A DNA stretch of 64,000 bases from Tillus elongatus (taxonomy: Eukaryota; Arthropoda; Insecta; Coleoptera; Cleridae), in the NCBI GenBank assembly GCA_964006375.1, contig OZ023267.1, forward strand, positions 24,362,739-24,426,738, read 5' to 3'. The translations under genes and the position numbers were made by a program. Of this stretch, positions 22,788 to 60,437 are shown piece by piece; positions within the stretch are counted from its first letter, which is position 1; each line of letters opens with the position of its first letter. Under the pieces are notes generated by a model that worked only from the letters and a program-made list of their open reading frames with translations, was not told the origin of the DNA and made no database searches.

Positions 22788-22819
<32 letters not shown>
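21064..22819 (+). mobile_element. Non-LTR retrotransposon copy, 5'-truncated
   Basis: The insertion runs from within a foldback arm (after CAATC 21063) to a TATC tail (22792-22819) that again meets CAATC. It contains the RT reading frame 21068-22525 and a 3' UTR of about 270 bp. The endonuclease half of the polyprotein is missing through 5' truncation. Confidence 0.85.
21125..22525 (+). CDS. Non-LTR reverse transcriptase (uninterrupted fragment)
   Basis: About 466 codons are open without a stop. The frame is also open upstream to the insertion edge ('LLLHLPNWVLEIL'), and the stated start is TTG, so the true N-terminus is lost. Motifs in order: 'NSFRVLSLLPTISKIVEK', 'LTKAFDCVDHGILLRKL', 'GVPQGSVLGPLLFLLHIND', the catalytic 'TIYADDITILW', thumb 'RFLGLYIDQSLKF', and C-terminal 'EKCYYSIHEFCND'. 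It copies element RNA into DNA at the nick made by an endonuclease, which is absent here. Because no stop interrupts it, the copy is fairly young. Same clade as the copies at 4587 and 58565 by the YSxxEF end. Confidence 0.88.
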   Translation: MADAINSSIVTGSFPSSLKMARVILAYKGGETNSLNSFRVLSLLPTISKIVEKLIKNRMQLFLGKHKILTSSQFGFQPKKGTNDAIFSFLENLYLSLNNNQVAAAVFCGLTKAFDCVDHGILLRKLPTYGFRGTLLEWLRSYLSDRQQSVQLGHISSGYQHIHHGVPQGSVLGPLLFLLHINDLSMLKIKGHMTIYADDITILWSSDSVGALECTVAEDMKMIENWFISNLLTLNVSKTNIMHFKCSLPAVTLAAEELGNESCVRFLGLYIDQSLKFETHINHLCKKLSSGCHALRVVSKSLDKSTSRSVYFSLVESHLRHGICYWGSCAGYLFNSVFILQKRAIRYLCGVSVRDSCRPLFVSERILTLPSLFVLETACLMYEKYKDEIRSLSSRDTRQKNYIPLPIPSTSLLKRSLIYNSKKIFNQIPLNLRRIGDIEIFRKELKEFLIEKCYYSIHEFCNDALL

Positions 22820-22820
<1 letters not shown>

Positions 22821-23067
22821 AATCCTCCCAACTGACCTTCCTGATCTGCCCTGACATCAGTTTGCCTAATCAAAAGCTAAAAGAAGGAAAAGGTGGAAGA
22901 AAAAGTATATTATACTCACATGAATGGCAGGGTTGATTTCCTTCCCCTTTTAGCTTTTAATTGGCAAACTGATCTCAGGAAAGGTCAGTTCGGAGGATTG
23001 CGTGTAAACAGCATGTCAGGGCGGTCTTTTCAGTACATTTGGAGTTGTTTTATTTTTTACTTGGAGG

Positions 23068-23728
23068 TAGTGATGGGTTGTTATTTAACAGTCTGTTATA
23101 TTTTAACTGTTGTCGAGCCGTAACAGTAACAACCTGTTATGGATTTATACAAATAACAGGTACAGTGGAGGGGATGCTGTTGCGCTTTACACTAGAACTC
23201 GGAGTCGTATCTGTTTCTGTTGTCGTATCTGTTTCTGTTGCACTGCTACGATGAAGCAACTTCTGTTTTCATCCGCAACTGTTATAACAGGATGAATGGA
23301 CATGAGACTGGGAATGGGGTATAGAGCGGACTTTACTTCATAACATAATACTGTTTTCATCCGCAACTGTTATAACAGGATGAATGGACATGAGACTGGG
23401 AATGGGGTATAGAGCGGACTTTACTTCATAACATACTACTTTATACTAGTGTGCTCACAGCTTTGAGAACGTAGGGTCGTCGGTACAATGAAACTGTTAA
23501 ATTTTGACAGGTTGTTGATTCACACAAAATACACACATATATTTACAATTTATAAACAAACACAAAATATGAAAAATGTAAATAAAATCAACGATGTTTC
23601 TTTTTTTCTTTGAGAAAAATTGTCTTACACTAAAAAAATACTTTTCTAACAAAACACTTTCAAAGTTCTGAGTTTTTGTTGATGAACATTATTTGACAGA
23701 CTTTGGTCGACGAAAGTCTGTTACGTTA

Positions 23729-23810
<82 letters not shown>

Positions 23811-24441
23811 AATGTACAGTTATGCTTTAACATGAGTCCTTAGGTATTATATTATATTAGGTAGTTTCTTTGCTCATTCTTTTTTGCCTATAGATATAGT
23901 AGGTATTCCCTGTACCCGGTATAGTTGAAACCAGACACACTTCGCCCTATAGGTAGAGAGAAAAAAATTTGTTTTAATTTTTTTTAATTTATTTATTTTA
24001 TTTTTGCTTACAAATAATTCATGTATTTTATAAGTCTTATTTTCAAGGAAAAGATGGCTATAGAGGTTTTCAAGCTCAGTGATTAACTAATACTTAATTA
24101 GTAAAGAAAATTCGAAAGAAATTCTGCATTGTTGAATTTTTTACCAAATTATTAATAGTGATGAATACCCAAAAAAAGAAACCTCTATCATTTTTTTAAT
24201 AAAAAATTAATTAATTGTTTTAAACATAATACAAGAATATTGTTTATTTTAAACATTACCCAACTACACCACCGGACGGGTTCAGCTACTGTTACTACGT
24301 CTACGTGGAATTCTTAATAATTCATAATTCATACTGTTATTTTCAACCTGTTATATTTAACTGTTATATTTAACTGATATTTCTAAATAACAGTAACAGT
24401 TGCGACCTGTTACAGCAAAATAACAGTTTTTCCCATCACTA
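23068..24441. mobile_element. Non-autonomous hAT-like element
   Basis: TIRs TAGTGATGGG and CCCATCACTA with perfect 8-bp target duplications CTTGGAGG (23060-23067, 24442-24449). Subterminal regions are rich in TAACAG/CTGTTA motifs at both ends. An 88-bp tandem duplication lies at 23263-23438 and a TA tract at 23732-23809. No transposase is seen; short ORFs at 22893-23295 have no support. Confidence 0.85.
23732..23809. repeat. (TA)n microsatellite
   Basis: About 78 bp of TA within the hAT-like element. Confidence 0.97.
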
Positions 24442-24730
24442 CTTGGAGGTATTTTATTTCGTTACTAAAGGTATCGTGCCTAATGCGCATGATCACTACA
24501 ACTGGTCATTACTGTGGCGAGACACTCTTAATATATTAGGTGGGATTTGATATTTGACACTGACAGACTCATGTAGCCTTCATGTCATGTTTATATTTAC
24601 TAGTTTGAAGTTTGAATTGAATTTAACAAATTAACAATATTTTTAAAACTACATCAAAATTTTGAAATCAGTTTAGACAAATAATTTCCTTCGCAGAAAT
24701 TTAACTGGTTCAGATTCTTGAGACACTGAA

Positions 24731-51931
<27,201 letters not shown>

Positions 51932-53080
51932 GTAAGTTGATGTTGTAATTTACAGTCTGTGATTATTCATTGTAAATTGTGTAAAAAAACTAACCGTATA
52001 TAATGTTCCTTCCAGATTTGCTTTCCTCAAATCAATTTCTACCTGCTTTACTTGTATCTATTTACCAGTTGAAATACTGAGAAGTAACCGTAAATATTTA
52101 TGCATATTGGCTGCTGTTCTGTTACTAATGTTTGAATAGATTCTATAAAAAAACTGTTTATACACGAGGTAAGCACCAAAATTTCCCGGTGTGACATATA
52201 CTCAAAGTATCGTAGCTATAGTGCCCTGACCGGTCAAAAAAGGAGGCAAAGGAAGTGGGTGCGGTTCAGCCTCAGACGCTTACACCCAGGAATCAACAGC
52301 TGGTGCAGGGACTAGCTAGATCATACCGTGCTATTACATCCCGGATTCAACAGCTGGTCGTAGTACCTGGCAGATCAAATACCACAGTGCTATATAGCAG
52401 CGCAACTGACCCATGACTGGGGACGGGCTGGCCGGCAGGTAGACAGTGGACTGGTCGAGCTACTGCTGCTACCATCTGATTGCACGAGGCGTGCTTGAAG
52501 GATACTCGTAGAATACAGATTTTCCTTTAATTCTTGGTCCCATTTACTTTTATATTCACCCATCGCATGATAAAAATGTAGATAAGGGGTGATAAGACTT
52601 ATCTTCGCGGGATTGATACGTGGCCGTATGTGGGTTTAATTCAATTATATAGAGTTATACTCTTATGCTTCATAATTTTATGTATGTTTGATCAGTTACT
52701 CCATCTCTTCATCAAGATGTGAGCAGACGTACATACAGTATTTAGTCGGTGGGAAGGGGGTGGGGGTGTATGGGTGTGTGTGGTAATTTTGCCAGAAAAT
52801 CCGTTCTAAACAAAAAATTGAATACAATTTTTGTTTGCCGTCTATGTAATTCTTGAATTTGAAGGATACTCTGCTTGTCTGTCTTAAAAAATAGTTACGA
52901 TTTACGTAAGTAAGTAGCAAGATGCAGCGACTCGACAAAAGAGAGGTGACAAACTGTTGGCGCTTGTGAAATCACTGTCTGGACTGTCAAGTGCGTGGGC
53001 AGAGCCACAGGAAATGGCGAGTGCGTTCCCCACTTCCCCGCCGGCCGGGTCTGCTATTACTCGTGCCCTAGTCTACTAAA
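51932..53080. other. Intergenic or intronic DNA downstream of the last visible TUBGCP2 exon
   Basis: At 52190-52510 there is a GC-richer block with repeated ATCAACAGCTGGT-type phrases (52292, 52345) and CCGTGCTAT/CAGTGCTAT, which looks like a decayed dispersed repeat. A GGGGGTGTATGGGTGTGTG stretch is at 52760-52785. The expected GCP2 C-terminal exon was not found here. Confidence 0.45.
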
Positions 53081-53088
53081 CCTATAGG

Positions 53089-53457
53089 CAGTGCCGGCCC
53101 GAGGTAACTTTTAGGATGGAGCGACATCCAATTTTGGCGCCCCTCCTTGCTTGCTTGCGCTGGCAGCCAATGTAACCGTGGCGGGGAATGTGAGGGACAC
53201 TCGACCGGCGCGTCTCAACAGATAAGCAGCCTGTTTCAAAACTCGCAGTGAGTGCTCTAAGCCATTTTTTCAGTGATGTAAAGTTTCGGAATTTGTCATC
53301 CGCATACTAGCCACACGCTCACAATAGTCGCAATCAAAATATGGCGAAGCGAACAAAAAAACAGTTTATCCTTTATTTTTCTTTACCTCTGAGGCGCCCC
53401 CTGGGACTTGGCACCTAGAGCGACCGCTCTGTTCGTTCTATAGTAGGGCGGGCGCTG
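53089..53457. mobile_element. hAT-type MITE (369 bp)
   Basis: Target duplications CCTATAGG at 53081-53088 and 53458-53465. Ends CAGTGCCGGCCC and GGGCGGGCGCTG are imperfect inverted repeats. Markedly more GC-rich than the surroundings, with GGCGCCCC motifs near both ends. No coding sequence. Confidence 0.88.
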
Positions 53458-53552
53458 CCTATAGGTATTGAAAACAAAATACATACAGCATTCCATCATT
53501 CGTTTGTTGACGAGAGGCCTGGAGCTCAATTTTCAAATCGTTGAATCAAACC

Positions 53553-53893
53553 TCGCGATGTTATTTTTATTAGCAATTTCGAGTGAGACACACTTTATAA
53601 CGACTCTTGCAAATAGGTAGTGATGTCATTCTCATTATGGCGATTTCGAAATTGGTCAGAATAAAGTGCTTTGGTCTTGAGGTCAGGGGGGGTGGGGTGT
53701 ATCCGCACCTTATTGCGACTAATCAAATGTGCAGCTTACGAGCAAATCTTATGGCCGATCCAATTGTATACTAATTTAAGAAGAAGAATTGTTGTTAATA
53801 AAATTGTTTTAGATCAGTATTTAAAAAAAAATCTTAATACTTACTCCTTTTCTTGTATCACATCCTATATTTTTCACTCTAATGTGGTTTTAA
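53553..53893 (+). repeat. Segmental duplication, copy 1
   Basis: GCGATGTTATTTTTATTAG, GAGACACACTTTATAACGA, CAGCTTACGAGCAAATCTTA and TCTAATGTGGTTTTA appear in the same order at 54466-54816, at roughly 85-90% similarity by eye. Confidence 0.85.
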
Positions 53894-53896
53894 GAA

Positions 53897-54270
53897 TTTT
53901 TTGTAGCCCCAGGTCAGTTTAGACTCGGTTTTGAAAGATTTCACAGTCTTTAGTACTTCCTGACTGAGAGGATGCAGATCTCTGTGTTTCTTGAGTCTTC
54001 TTTGTATGCACTTTTGCACGCAGAAATTTACACCAACCATTTCTGCTTGGAAGATGGTGGAAGTTTTTCCTAGGGACTTATCGAATCTAAATCATTTTTG
54101 TTCTCAGTTGTTTGTCAGCCTTACACTGCCGCTGTCCCATGCTTGGTGGTCACAAGGGATACTTTATATTGTTTATACTGTTGTTTTTTTTCAAATTAGT
54201 ACTATGTTGTCATCTATCAATGCACTGCTATGTAATTTTGTATGGAGATACAACACCATTTCATAATTAG
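53897..54270 (-). pseudogene. Second retroelement RNase H fragment
   Basis: Related to 49830-50365: read on the minus strand it carries 'FQAEMVGVNFCVQKC' and 'SQEVLKTVKSFKTESKLTWG'. It is even shorter, ending inside the domain at about 53897. The + strand frame 53991-54266 is a shadow. Confidence 0.65.
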
Positions 54271-54465
54271 CCACATTTGAAAGTGTAGTTACAATGTTAT
54301 TCATGGAAGCTATTCAGTTATAGGCAAAATTAAAAAGATCAAGATCTTTACTAAATTTACTAGCAATTGAGTCATTGGGAGGAAGAAGTAAAAATATGAG
54401 AAATTTTCCATTTAATATGTCAAGATTTGAAGCATGCTGAATTTGGTCAACAACTGTCAAACACT

Positions 54466-54816
54466 TCTTTGCGATGTTATTTTTATTAGTTATTTCAAAT
54501 GAGACACACTTTATAACGATTTTTGCAAACAGGTAGTGATGTCATTATCATTATGGCGATTTCAAAATTTGGAAATTGGTCAAAAAAAAGTGCTTTGGTC
54601 TTGAGGTGGGGGAGGGGGGTGCGGGTATTTGCGTCTGATTGCGACTAATCAAATGCGCAGCTTACGAGCAAATCTTATGGCAGAGTCAATTGTCTACTAA
54701 TTTAAGGAGAAGAATTGTTATTAATGAAATTGTTTTAGATCAGTATTTTTTAAAAGAATTCTTATTACTTACTTTTTTATACATCACATATTTTCCACTC
54801 TAATGTGGTTTTATAT
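54466..54816 (+). repeat. Segmental duplication, copy 2
   Basis: Partner of 53553-53893, same orientation, about 0.9 kb apart, with the RNase H fragment between them. Confidence 0.85.
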
Positions 54817-55410
54817 TTTGAATCTATTTTAAACTTGAATTTTTTACAGTTTCATTTAAATATATGTACATCTTGTTGTCATTGGCTTTGGGGAATACCA
54901 TTAGGCATTACTTTTTTGTAATAAACTTTTCTTTTCTATTTGTACATAAATAATTTGGAGAAAGATAATTAGTTTATAAAATAATAATGTTTAATTTTCT
55001 ATGGTTACTTTCTAGTTCATTGTGTTTAGTGTTTGATAAATAATAACCAAATGGATTTATTACACTAACACCAACTTTTGCTTTTATCTTTTTAATTAAT
55101 TAGTCAGCACATTTCAGCTATGATTGTGCAATTCAAATAAAATTGGGTACTCTTAAGTCTAGAACATTGTGGAATCAAGGCGAACAATGTGTTATAAGAT
55201 TTTTTAGAAGGTTTCATCAAGTAAGGGCGACAACTATTAATAAAATTCAAATGAAGTTAAAGAATTTTCATAGCTCTTTAAGATGACTGTTTTTCAAAAA
55301 TGAAAGAATAGGTGGATGAACGCAAAGTAGCAAAGTGCGGGTGCTTGGAGCTATGACCACTCTAACTAGGGGTGGGTGCTTGTTTTAAGAGAGTCGCTGT
55401 GCAAGTGTGT
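54817..55410. other. Interval before I/R1-like copy 2
   Basis: Contains an open stretch 55106-55285 after an AG, but it has no resemblance to the missing GCP2 C-terminus or another family I know. Nothing else recognised. Confidence 0.35.
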
Positions 55411-55422
55411 AAGTTGGGTGTG

Positions 55423-58350
55423 ATCGAAGAGAGGTTTTAGATCTTACGATTAGCTCAAGGCTGTTGAGCTCCAAAATCCCCAAATGGAGGGTGTCGTCTG
55501 AACCCTCGTGTTCGGACCATGCCCATATCCTATTTGAGATTGAAACAGGCCCTAGATCTGTGGTGGAGTATCGCGACCCGAGGAGGACAGATTGGGAGGG
55601 GTACAAGCAATCCCTCGCCACCCGACTTGTGTCCGCTATCCCCACAGTGAGGGATCGTGAAGAGATTGAGAAGGGAGGGAATCCTGGAGGAGGTTCTGTG
55701 GGTACATCTCTAATTTGCTCAGCAGCGCCAGAATCCACAGAATTCTCTCACGCGACCGTGTCCAGGAACTGGGATCGATAAAACGACCAGATGGCTCCTT
55801 TACTGAATCACGGAAAGAAACGTTAGAGCTCTTAGCACACACACTTCCCCGATTGTCTGATCCTGAGCAACGAATATGTCCGACCAGCCGAGGGTCGATT
55901 TAAACGCCCTCGGAGGGAGGACTGGCGGGTTGCTCGGAGAATAGTTACGGCCTCGGCGGTGGAGTGTGCTGTGAAACATTTCCAGCCATTCTAGGCGCCA
56001 GGGGAGGATGGGGTGGTACCGGTCCTTCTACAAAATGGACTGGAGATTCTCCTACCTTTCCTAATCAGGCTGTATAGAGCCAGTCTGGCTTGGAACTATA
56101 TTCCATCCAGCTGGACGGTGATTAGGGGGGTTTACATTCCCAAATTGGGACGTAATGACCTCCTACCCACATTACTGAGACCTCTCAGTATTACATCATT
56201 CCTCTTGAAGGGATTGGAAAAAATGCTGGACGGACACATTAGAGGGAGCATCTTAGTCAACAACCCCCTTAATACCCACCAGTATGCCTACCAAACTGGC
56301 AAATCTACTGAGTTAGCACTCAATAACCTCGTCGAGAAGATCACACACTCCCTGGATAACGGGGAGGTGGCGGTGGCTGCATTTCTCAACATTGAAGGAG
56401 CATTCAACAATGCATTACCTATCTCCCTCTATGAAGCCACTATCGCTAGAGGGGTGGAACCTACCATTTGTGGCTGGATCGGAAGCATGCTCCACAATCG
56501 GACCGTTATTACCTCGCTGCAGGGGGAGGTGGTCAGCTTCAGGGCTGCGAGGGGGTGCCTTCGGGGGGGGGGGGTTTCTATCCCCCCTGTTGTGGTCTCT
56601 CTTTGTGGACGATTTGCTGGCTATCCTCGGACTGTGGGAGGTTGAGGTCTAGGCATATGCTGATGATGTAGTCATAATGGTTAGGGGCAAATATGAGGAG
56701 GAACTAGCAAGTACTCTTTAGGAGACACTAAATGTAGTGAATGATTGGTGTCAGAGGGAACAGATGTCTGTGAACCCCCACAAAACGATCATTGTTCCAT
56801 TTACCAGAAGAAGAAGGTTGGACAAATTAAAACCACCTATTCTTATGGGGGAAACGATTACATTTTCGGAACAAGCAAAATATCTGGGGGTTACCCTAGA
56901 TAAGAAGCTCAACTGGGACATACAGTTAGAGAATGTAATCCGCAGGGCTAAACTGTCCCTGTGGACACGCCGGAGAATCTGTGGAAACAACTGAGAACAA
57001 ACCCCCCAACAGATGTACTGGCTCTATGTAGTGGTTATCAGACCAATAATAACATATGGAGCCATAGTTTGCTGGCCTAAGTCACTTCGTGGTATCGCGA
57101 GGGCCAAACTGGCTCATCTACAGAGACAAGCTTGTCTGATGATAACGGGAGCGATAAGCACCGCACCATCAGCTGCTCTGGAGGTTCTCCTTAATATTCC
57201 ACCTCTTCACATATGGTTGGAGAGGGTGGCGAGGTGGACAACATACAGACTAAAACAAACGGCCGACAACATGCCGAAGGAAGTTAGTCTGGGAGGGTCC
57301 GGATTCTGGGAATGGTCTCAGACTTGATGCCTACAAAGATCAGTAAGAGATCTGTCTTTCAAGACCGTTCTCCCAGAAAGGGAGGACTGGGAGCGAAATC
57401 AAACGACCCTATTGAGAGCCGAACTCTGCTGGTACTCTGACAGCTCCAGAACCAATATGGGAGTAGGAGCTGGCGCATATGGGGGCAGCACCGATGCTAG
57501 ACTATCAGCTAGCCTCGGCAAGTACGCAACCATATACCAGGCAGAAGTGTACGCCATCGAGATGTGTGCAAGGGAAAATATAGAAAACCAGTGCACACAA
57601 AAATCGATAAAGATATATACAGATAGCCAAGCTGCAATAAAGGCTCTTGGTTCCTACCGGTCTAACTCAAAAACGGTATGGAGTTGTAAATCTGCCCTCA
57701 ACGAACTGGGCAGCTGTAATGAGGTGTCGCTGGTCTGGATACCAGGTCACTCGGACCATGATGGCAATGTTGCGGCCGACACGGTTGCCAGTAGTGGTGC
57801 CCAGAGAGACTTTGTCGGACCAGAACCGGTGCTGGGGATAACATCATGCACAGCAAAACGCACCTTAAAGACCTGGACAGAAAGAATGACAATCCAGTAT
57901 TGGCAAAATCTTCCAGGATTAGCTCACTCTAAGGCCTTCATAAATGGCCTGTCTGAGTCAAGGGCTAAAAAATTTCTAGAGTTAAACAGACAACAACTGA
58001 GTACTCTAGCCGGTCTGTATACAGGACACTGCCACTTGCGTCACCACATACACCGTATTGGAGTCGGTCAGGAGACCGAGTGCCGGCTGTGTATGGAGAG
58101 TGATGAGACAGCAGAGCACCTACTGTGTTCCTGTCCGGCAGCGGACAGGACTAGATACCTGCTCTTTGGCAAGATAAAGCTTGCTCCGGAGGATCTGGAG
58201 CAACTTTCGCCCACAAAGATTATCAACCTCTGCAGGAGGCTGGCTTTGTTGGGCGAAATGTAGACTATTAGGCGTCAGCCACAATAGACCTTATGGTCGC
58301 GGTGGAGAGACCGGTATGGCTCACTCACAATCAAACCTAACCTAACCTAA
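55423..58350 (+). mobile_element. I/R1-like non-LTR retrotransposon copy 2, decayed
   Basis: Flanked by a 13-bp target duplication TAAGTTGGGTGTG (55410-55422; 58348-58360, overlapping the tail TAA). It extends further 5' than copy 1 and includes the end of the endonuclease ('SSKIPKWRVSSEPSCSDHAH', 55464 on). RT 56013-56645 and 56737-57327, RNase H and tail 57412-58263. Damage: stops near 55781, 55995 and 56650, a 12-G run at 56563-56574 that shifts frame in the GCPQGG motif, and a frame change near 57300. 'AYADDVV' and the RNase H Asp residues persist. Ends in CCTAACCTAA like copy 1. Confidence 0.88.
57412..58263 (+). pseudogene. RNase H and Cys/His tail of I/R1-like copy 2
   Basis: A 283-codon open part of the decayed polyprotein: 'CWYSDSSRTNMGVGAGAYGG', 'IYTDSQAAIKALGSYR', 'WIPGHSDHDGN', 'CRLCMESDETAEHLLCSC'. 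Compared with copy 1, the Gly after SD is Ser and the Ala in YAD is Thr. It is not translated as a unit with the broken RT upstream. Confidence 0.8.
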
Positions 58351-59129
58351 GTTGGGTGTGTCAGGCAAGGCATCGAAGAAAATTTAATACTAAAACAGAC
58401 GAGTTAAGACAACTAACAGGTAAAATAAGAAGAAAAACGTAAAGTTAAAAGAGTGTGAGATTGGTTAGTCATATGGAAAGCATGAATAATGACAGAAGGA
58501 CATAATACTCGAGAACATTGAGAGATCCAGTGGCACACTGCGGAGGAAAGCAGGTCAGACAATAATGTCTTCTGAGGAATGGTTTGCAGAGAATGGGCTA
58601 GAAATGAATGAGAATAAAACCAAGTGCATCACCTTCTCCCCATGCCCTAGTGGGGATGACACTGTGCTAAAGTTTCTGGGTTCGTGGTTTTAGGGTAATT
58701 TGTTGTGGTCCAAACATGTGGAGGTGTCGCTGAGAAGGCTTTCAGGGGTGACATTAATGGTGTGGATAGTTAAACAGGTTGCAACATACCAGGCCGCAGT
58801 GGCAGCATACTACACCAATTTCCACGCTGTGGAGAGTTACAGGCTACTTATTTGGGGCTTATCTACTGAGCTACAGAAGGTGTTCCTGCAGCAAAAAAAG
58901 CTGTTAGGGTGGTATGTGAGACTGCATACTTGCAGACCGCCTTTCCATATAACAAAAATACTTACCATATTCTCCGTATATATACTTGCCTGTGTGGTTC
59001 ATGTGCATGTAAATCGGGATAAATTCAGCCTAAGCTCTGCAATACATGACCACGGCACAAGGCAGAAACACAATATACATATGCCCTATCATAGGGTCAA
59101 CATGGCCAAACAGGGAATTAACTACTGGG

Positions 59130-59199
59130 AAATCATAAGCCAAAGGCTGCAGTGCTATCAGGGCGGCTAAGCCGCGGACGAGCCCTGAGGGAAAAAAAA
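59130..59199 (+). mobile_element. Second ultra-short (70-nt) poly(A)-tailed insertion
   Basis: It interrupts the RT reading frame between 'NYW' and 'GIKFY' exactly, so excising it restores the frame. Short direct repeat ACTGGG at 59124-59129 and 59200-59205. The A run of 9 at its 3' end and the body CAAAGGCTGCAGTGCTATCA...GAGCCCTGAGGG align without gaps to the insertion at 7611-7678. Confidence 0.7.
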
Positions 59200-59387
59200 A
59201 CTGGGCATCAAATTCTATAACAAGCGGCCTAGAGGCGTCACTCTACTGGGTGAGGCAGGGTTCAGCAGAAAAATAAAAAGTTTTCTGTTGGACCGCTGCT
59301 GCTACTCTCTTGATGAATTCTTGGCCTGTGATGTTGCCTTGGATGGACTGTGAATTGGTCGGGATTTGTGTCTTGACCCCAGTGAAC

Positions 59388-59740
59388 TGAGTACTCTAGT
59401 CGGCGTGTATACAGGACACTGCCGCTTGCGTCACCACATGCACCGTATTGGGGTTGGTCAGGAGACTGAGTGCCGGCTGTGTATGGAGAGTGACGAGACA
59501 GCAGAGCACGTACTGTGTTCCTGTCCGTCGGCTGACAGGACTAGATACCTGCTATTTGGCAAGACAAAGCTTGCTCCGGAAGATCTGGATCAACTTTCGC
59601 CCACAAAGATTATCAACCTCTGCAGGAGGCTGGCTTTGTTGGGCGAAATATAGACTATTAGGCGTGAGTCACAATAGACCTTATGGTCGCGGTGGAGGGA
59701 CCGGTATGGCCCACTCACATTCAAACCTAACCTAACCTAA
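59388..59740 (+). mobile_element. I/R1-like copy 3, short 3' fragment
   Basis: Perfect 16-bp target duplication CTTGACCCCAGTGAAC (59372-59387 and 59741-59756). Contains only the C-terminal Cys/His tail ('CRLCMESDETAEHVLCSC', about 88 codons), the 3' UTR and CCTAACCTAACCTAA. A textbook 5'-truncated LINE insertion. Confidence 0.92.
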
Positions 59741-59893
59741 CTTGACCCCAGTGAACATTTGTTTGTTATGACTGTCGGAATTTTTGTGATTTATTTGTAT
59801 TGTACTTTTGTGTTATATGTGTTTTGTTGTTCAAATGTGGACCTGACTTTGTAGAATGTATCCGAAATATATATTATATATTATTATTATATG

Positions 59894-60437
59894 AGATGTA
59901 TGAAAGTAGAAGAATCGAAGGTAGTATGAAAGGATTGAAATACATGGAGAAATATTTTTGGAAAATAGTATAGGTTGTACTGCATGGAAACAATGTGAAG
60001 GTGAATAATAGCAATAAGACTCTGTAAAATTTACTTAACTTTCATATGTTCCCAGTTTTTTTCAAAATGTAAATAAGTAATTGTAATTACATAAGCGCCG
60101 ATTCCACAATTGTTCGTAAGTGTTGCTGATTGGCTCTTTTGACAATTTTGTACACTGGTTTTTGTATTTCTTCTATTCACGCACGCATTGGTAGCGGACG
60201 GAGCGTTATTTCATCGAAGCTGAGTTGGGTTCATTGCCAAACTCATTTTATGAATCTTTTACACAGGTATTCCATGTCATCCATAATCATGTCGCTTTTG
60301 CTTTAACTGTCTGTTGTGCATGAGATTTATTTTTATTATTCCACTTTTATACGTGCTCTTTCACTGTTGCATGCTGTATGAAAATATGCCAGTGTTTAAT
60401 TAATTTAAAATATTTGTCTAAATCATAATGGGCGTTG
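59894..60437. other. Unrecognised interval
   Basis: No feature supported. Confidence 0.35.

Larger units (their letters stand above)
21018..24466. mobile_element. Foldback element split by a LINE and a hAT insertion
   Basis: Outer arms AGTAACGAAATAAAA (21018-21032) and TTTTATTTCGTTACT (24452-24466) are inverted. Within them, AAAAGACC..CCCTG.CATGCTG (from 21029) mirrors CAGCATGTCAGGGCGGTCTTTT (ending 23030), and 22820-22893 mirrors 22938-23000. A non-LTR copy (21064-22819, apparent target repeat CAATC at 21059-21063 and 22820-22824) interrupts the left arm. A hAT-like element (23068-24441) interrupts the right arm. Without these insertions the palindrome is only about 0.3 kb. Confidence 0.7.
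58565..59893 (+). mobile_element. Non-LTR retrotransposon 3' half with two nested insertions
   Basis: 'EEWFAENGLEMNENKTKCIT' begins just after the lost YADD region; then 'VESYRLLIWG', 'HDHGTRQKHNIHMPYHRV' and 'GINYW', interrupted at 59130 by the tiny retroposon. It resumes at about 59200 with 'GIKFYNKRPRGVTLL' and ends 'LLDRCCYSLDEFLACD'. I/R1-like copy 3 interrupts the 3' UTR at 59388-59740. The tail is TATTATTATAT near 59880. Same clade as the copies at 4587 and 21064. Confidence 0.82.

Noticed and set aside
52021..52080. Possible extra TUBGCP2 exon after TTCCTTCCAG
   Set aside because: It meets a stop after about 18 codons and has no family resemblance.
55106..55285. Open stretch after an AG, considered as the missing last TUBGCP2 exon
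   Set aside because: The translation (starting SAHFSYDCAIQIK) does not resemble the GCP2 C-terminus as I know it; phase alone is not enough.
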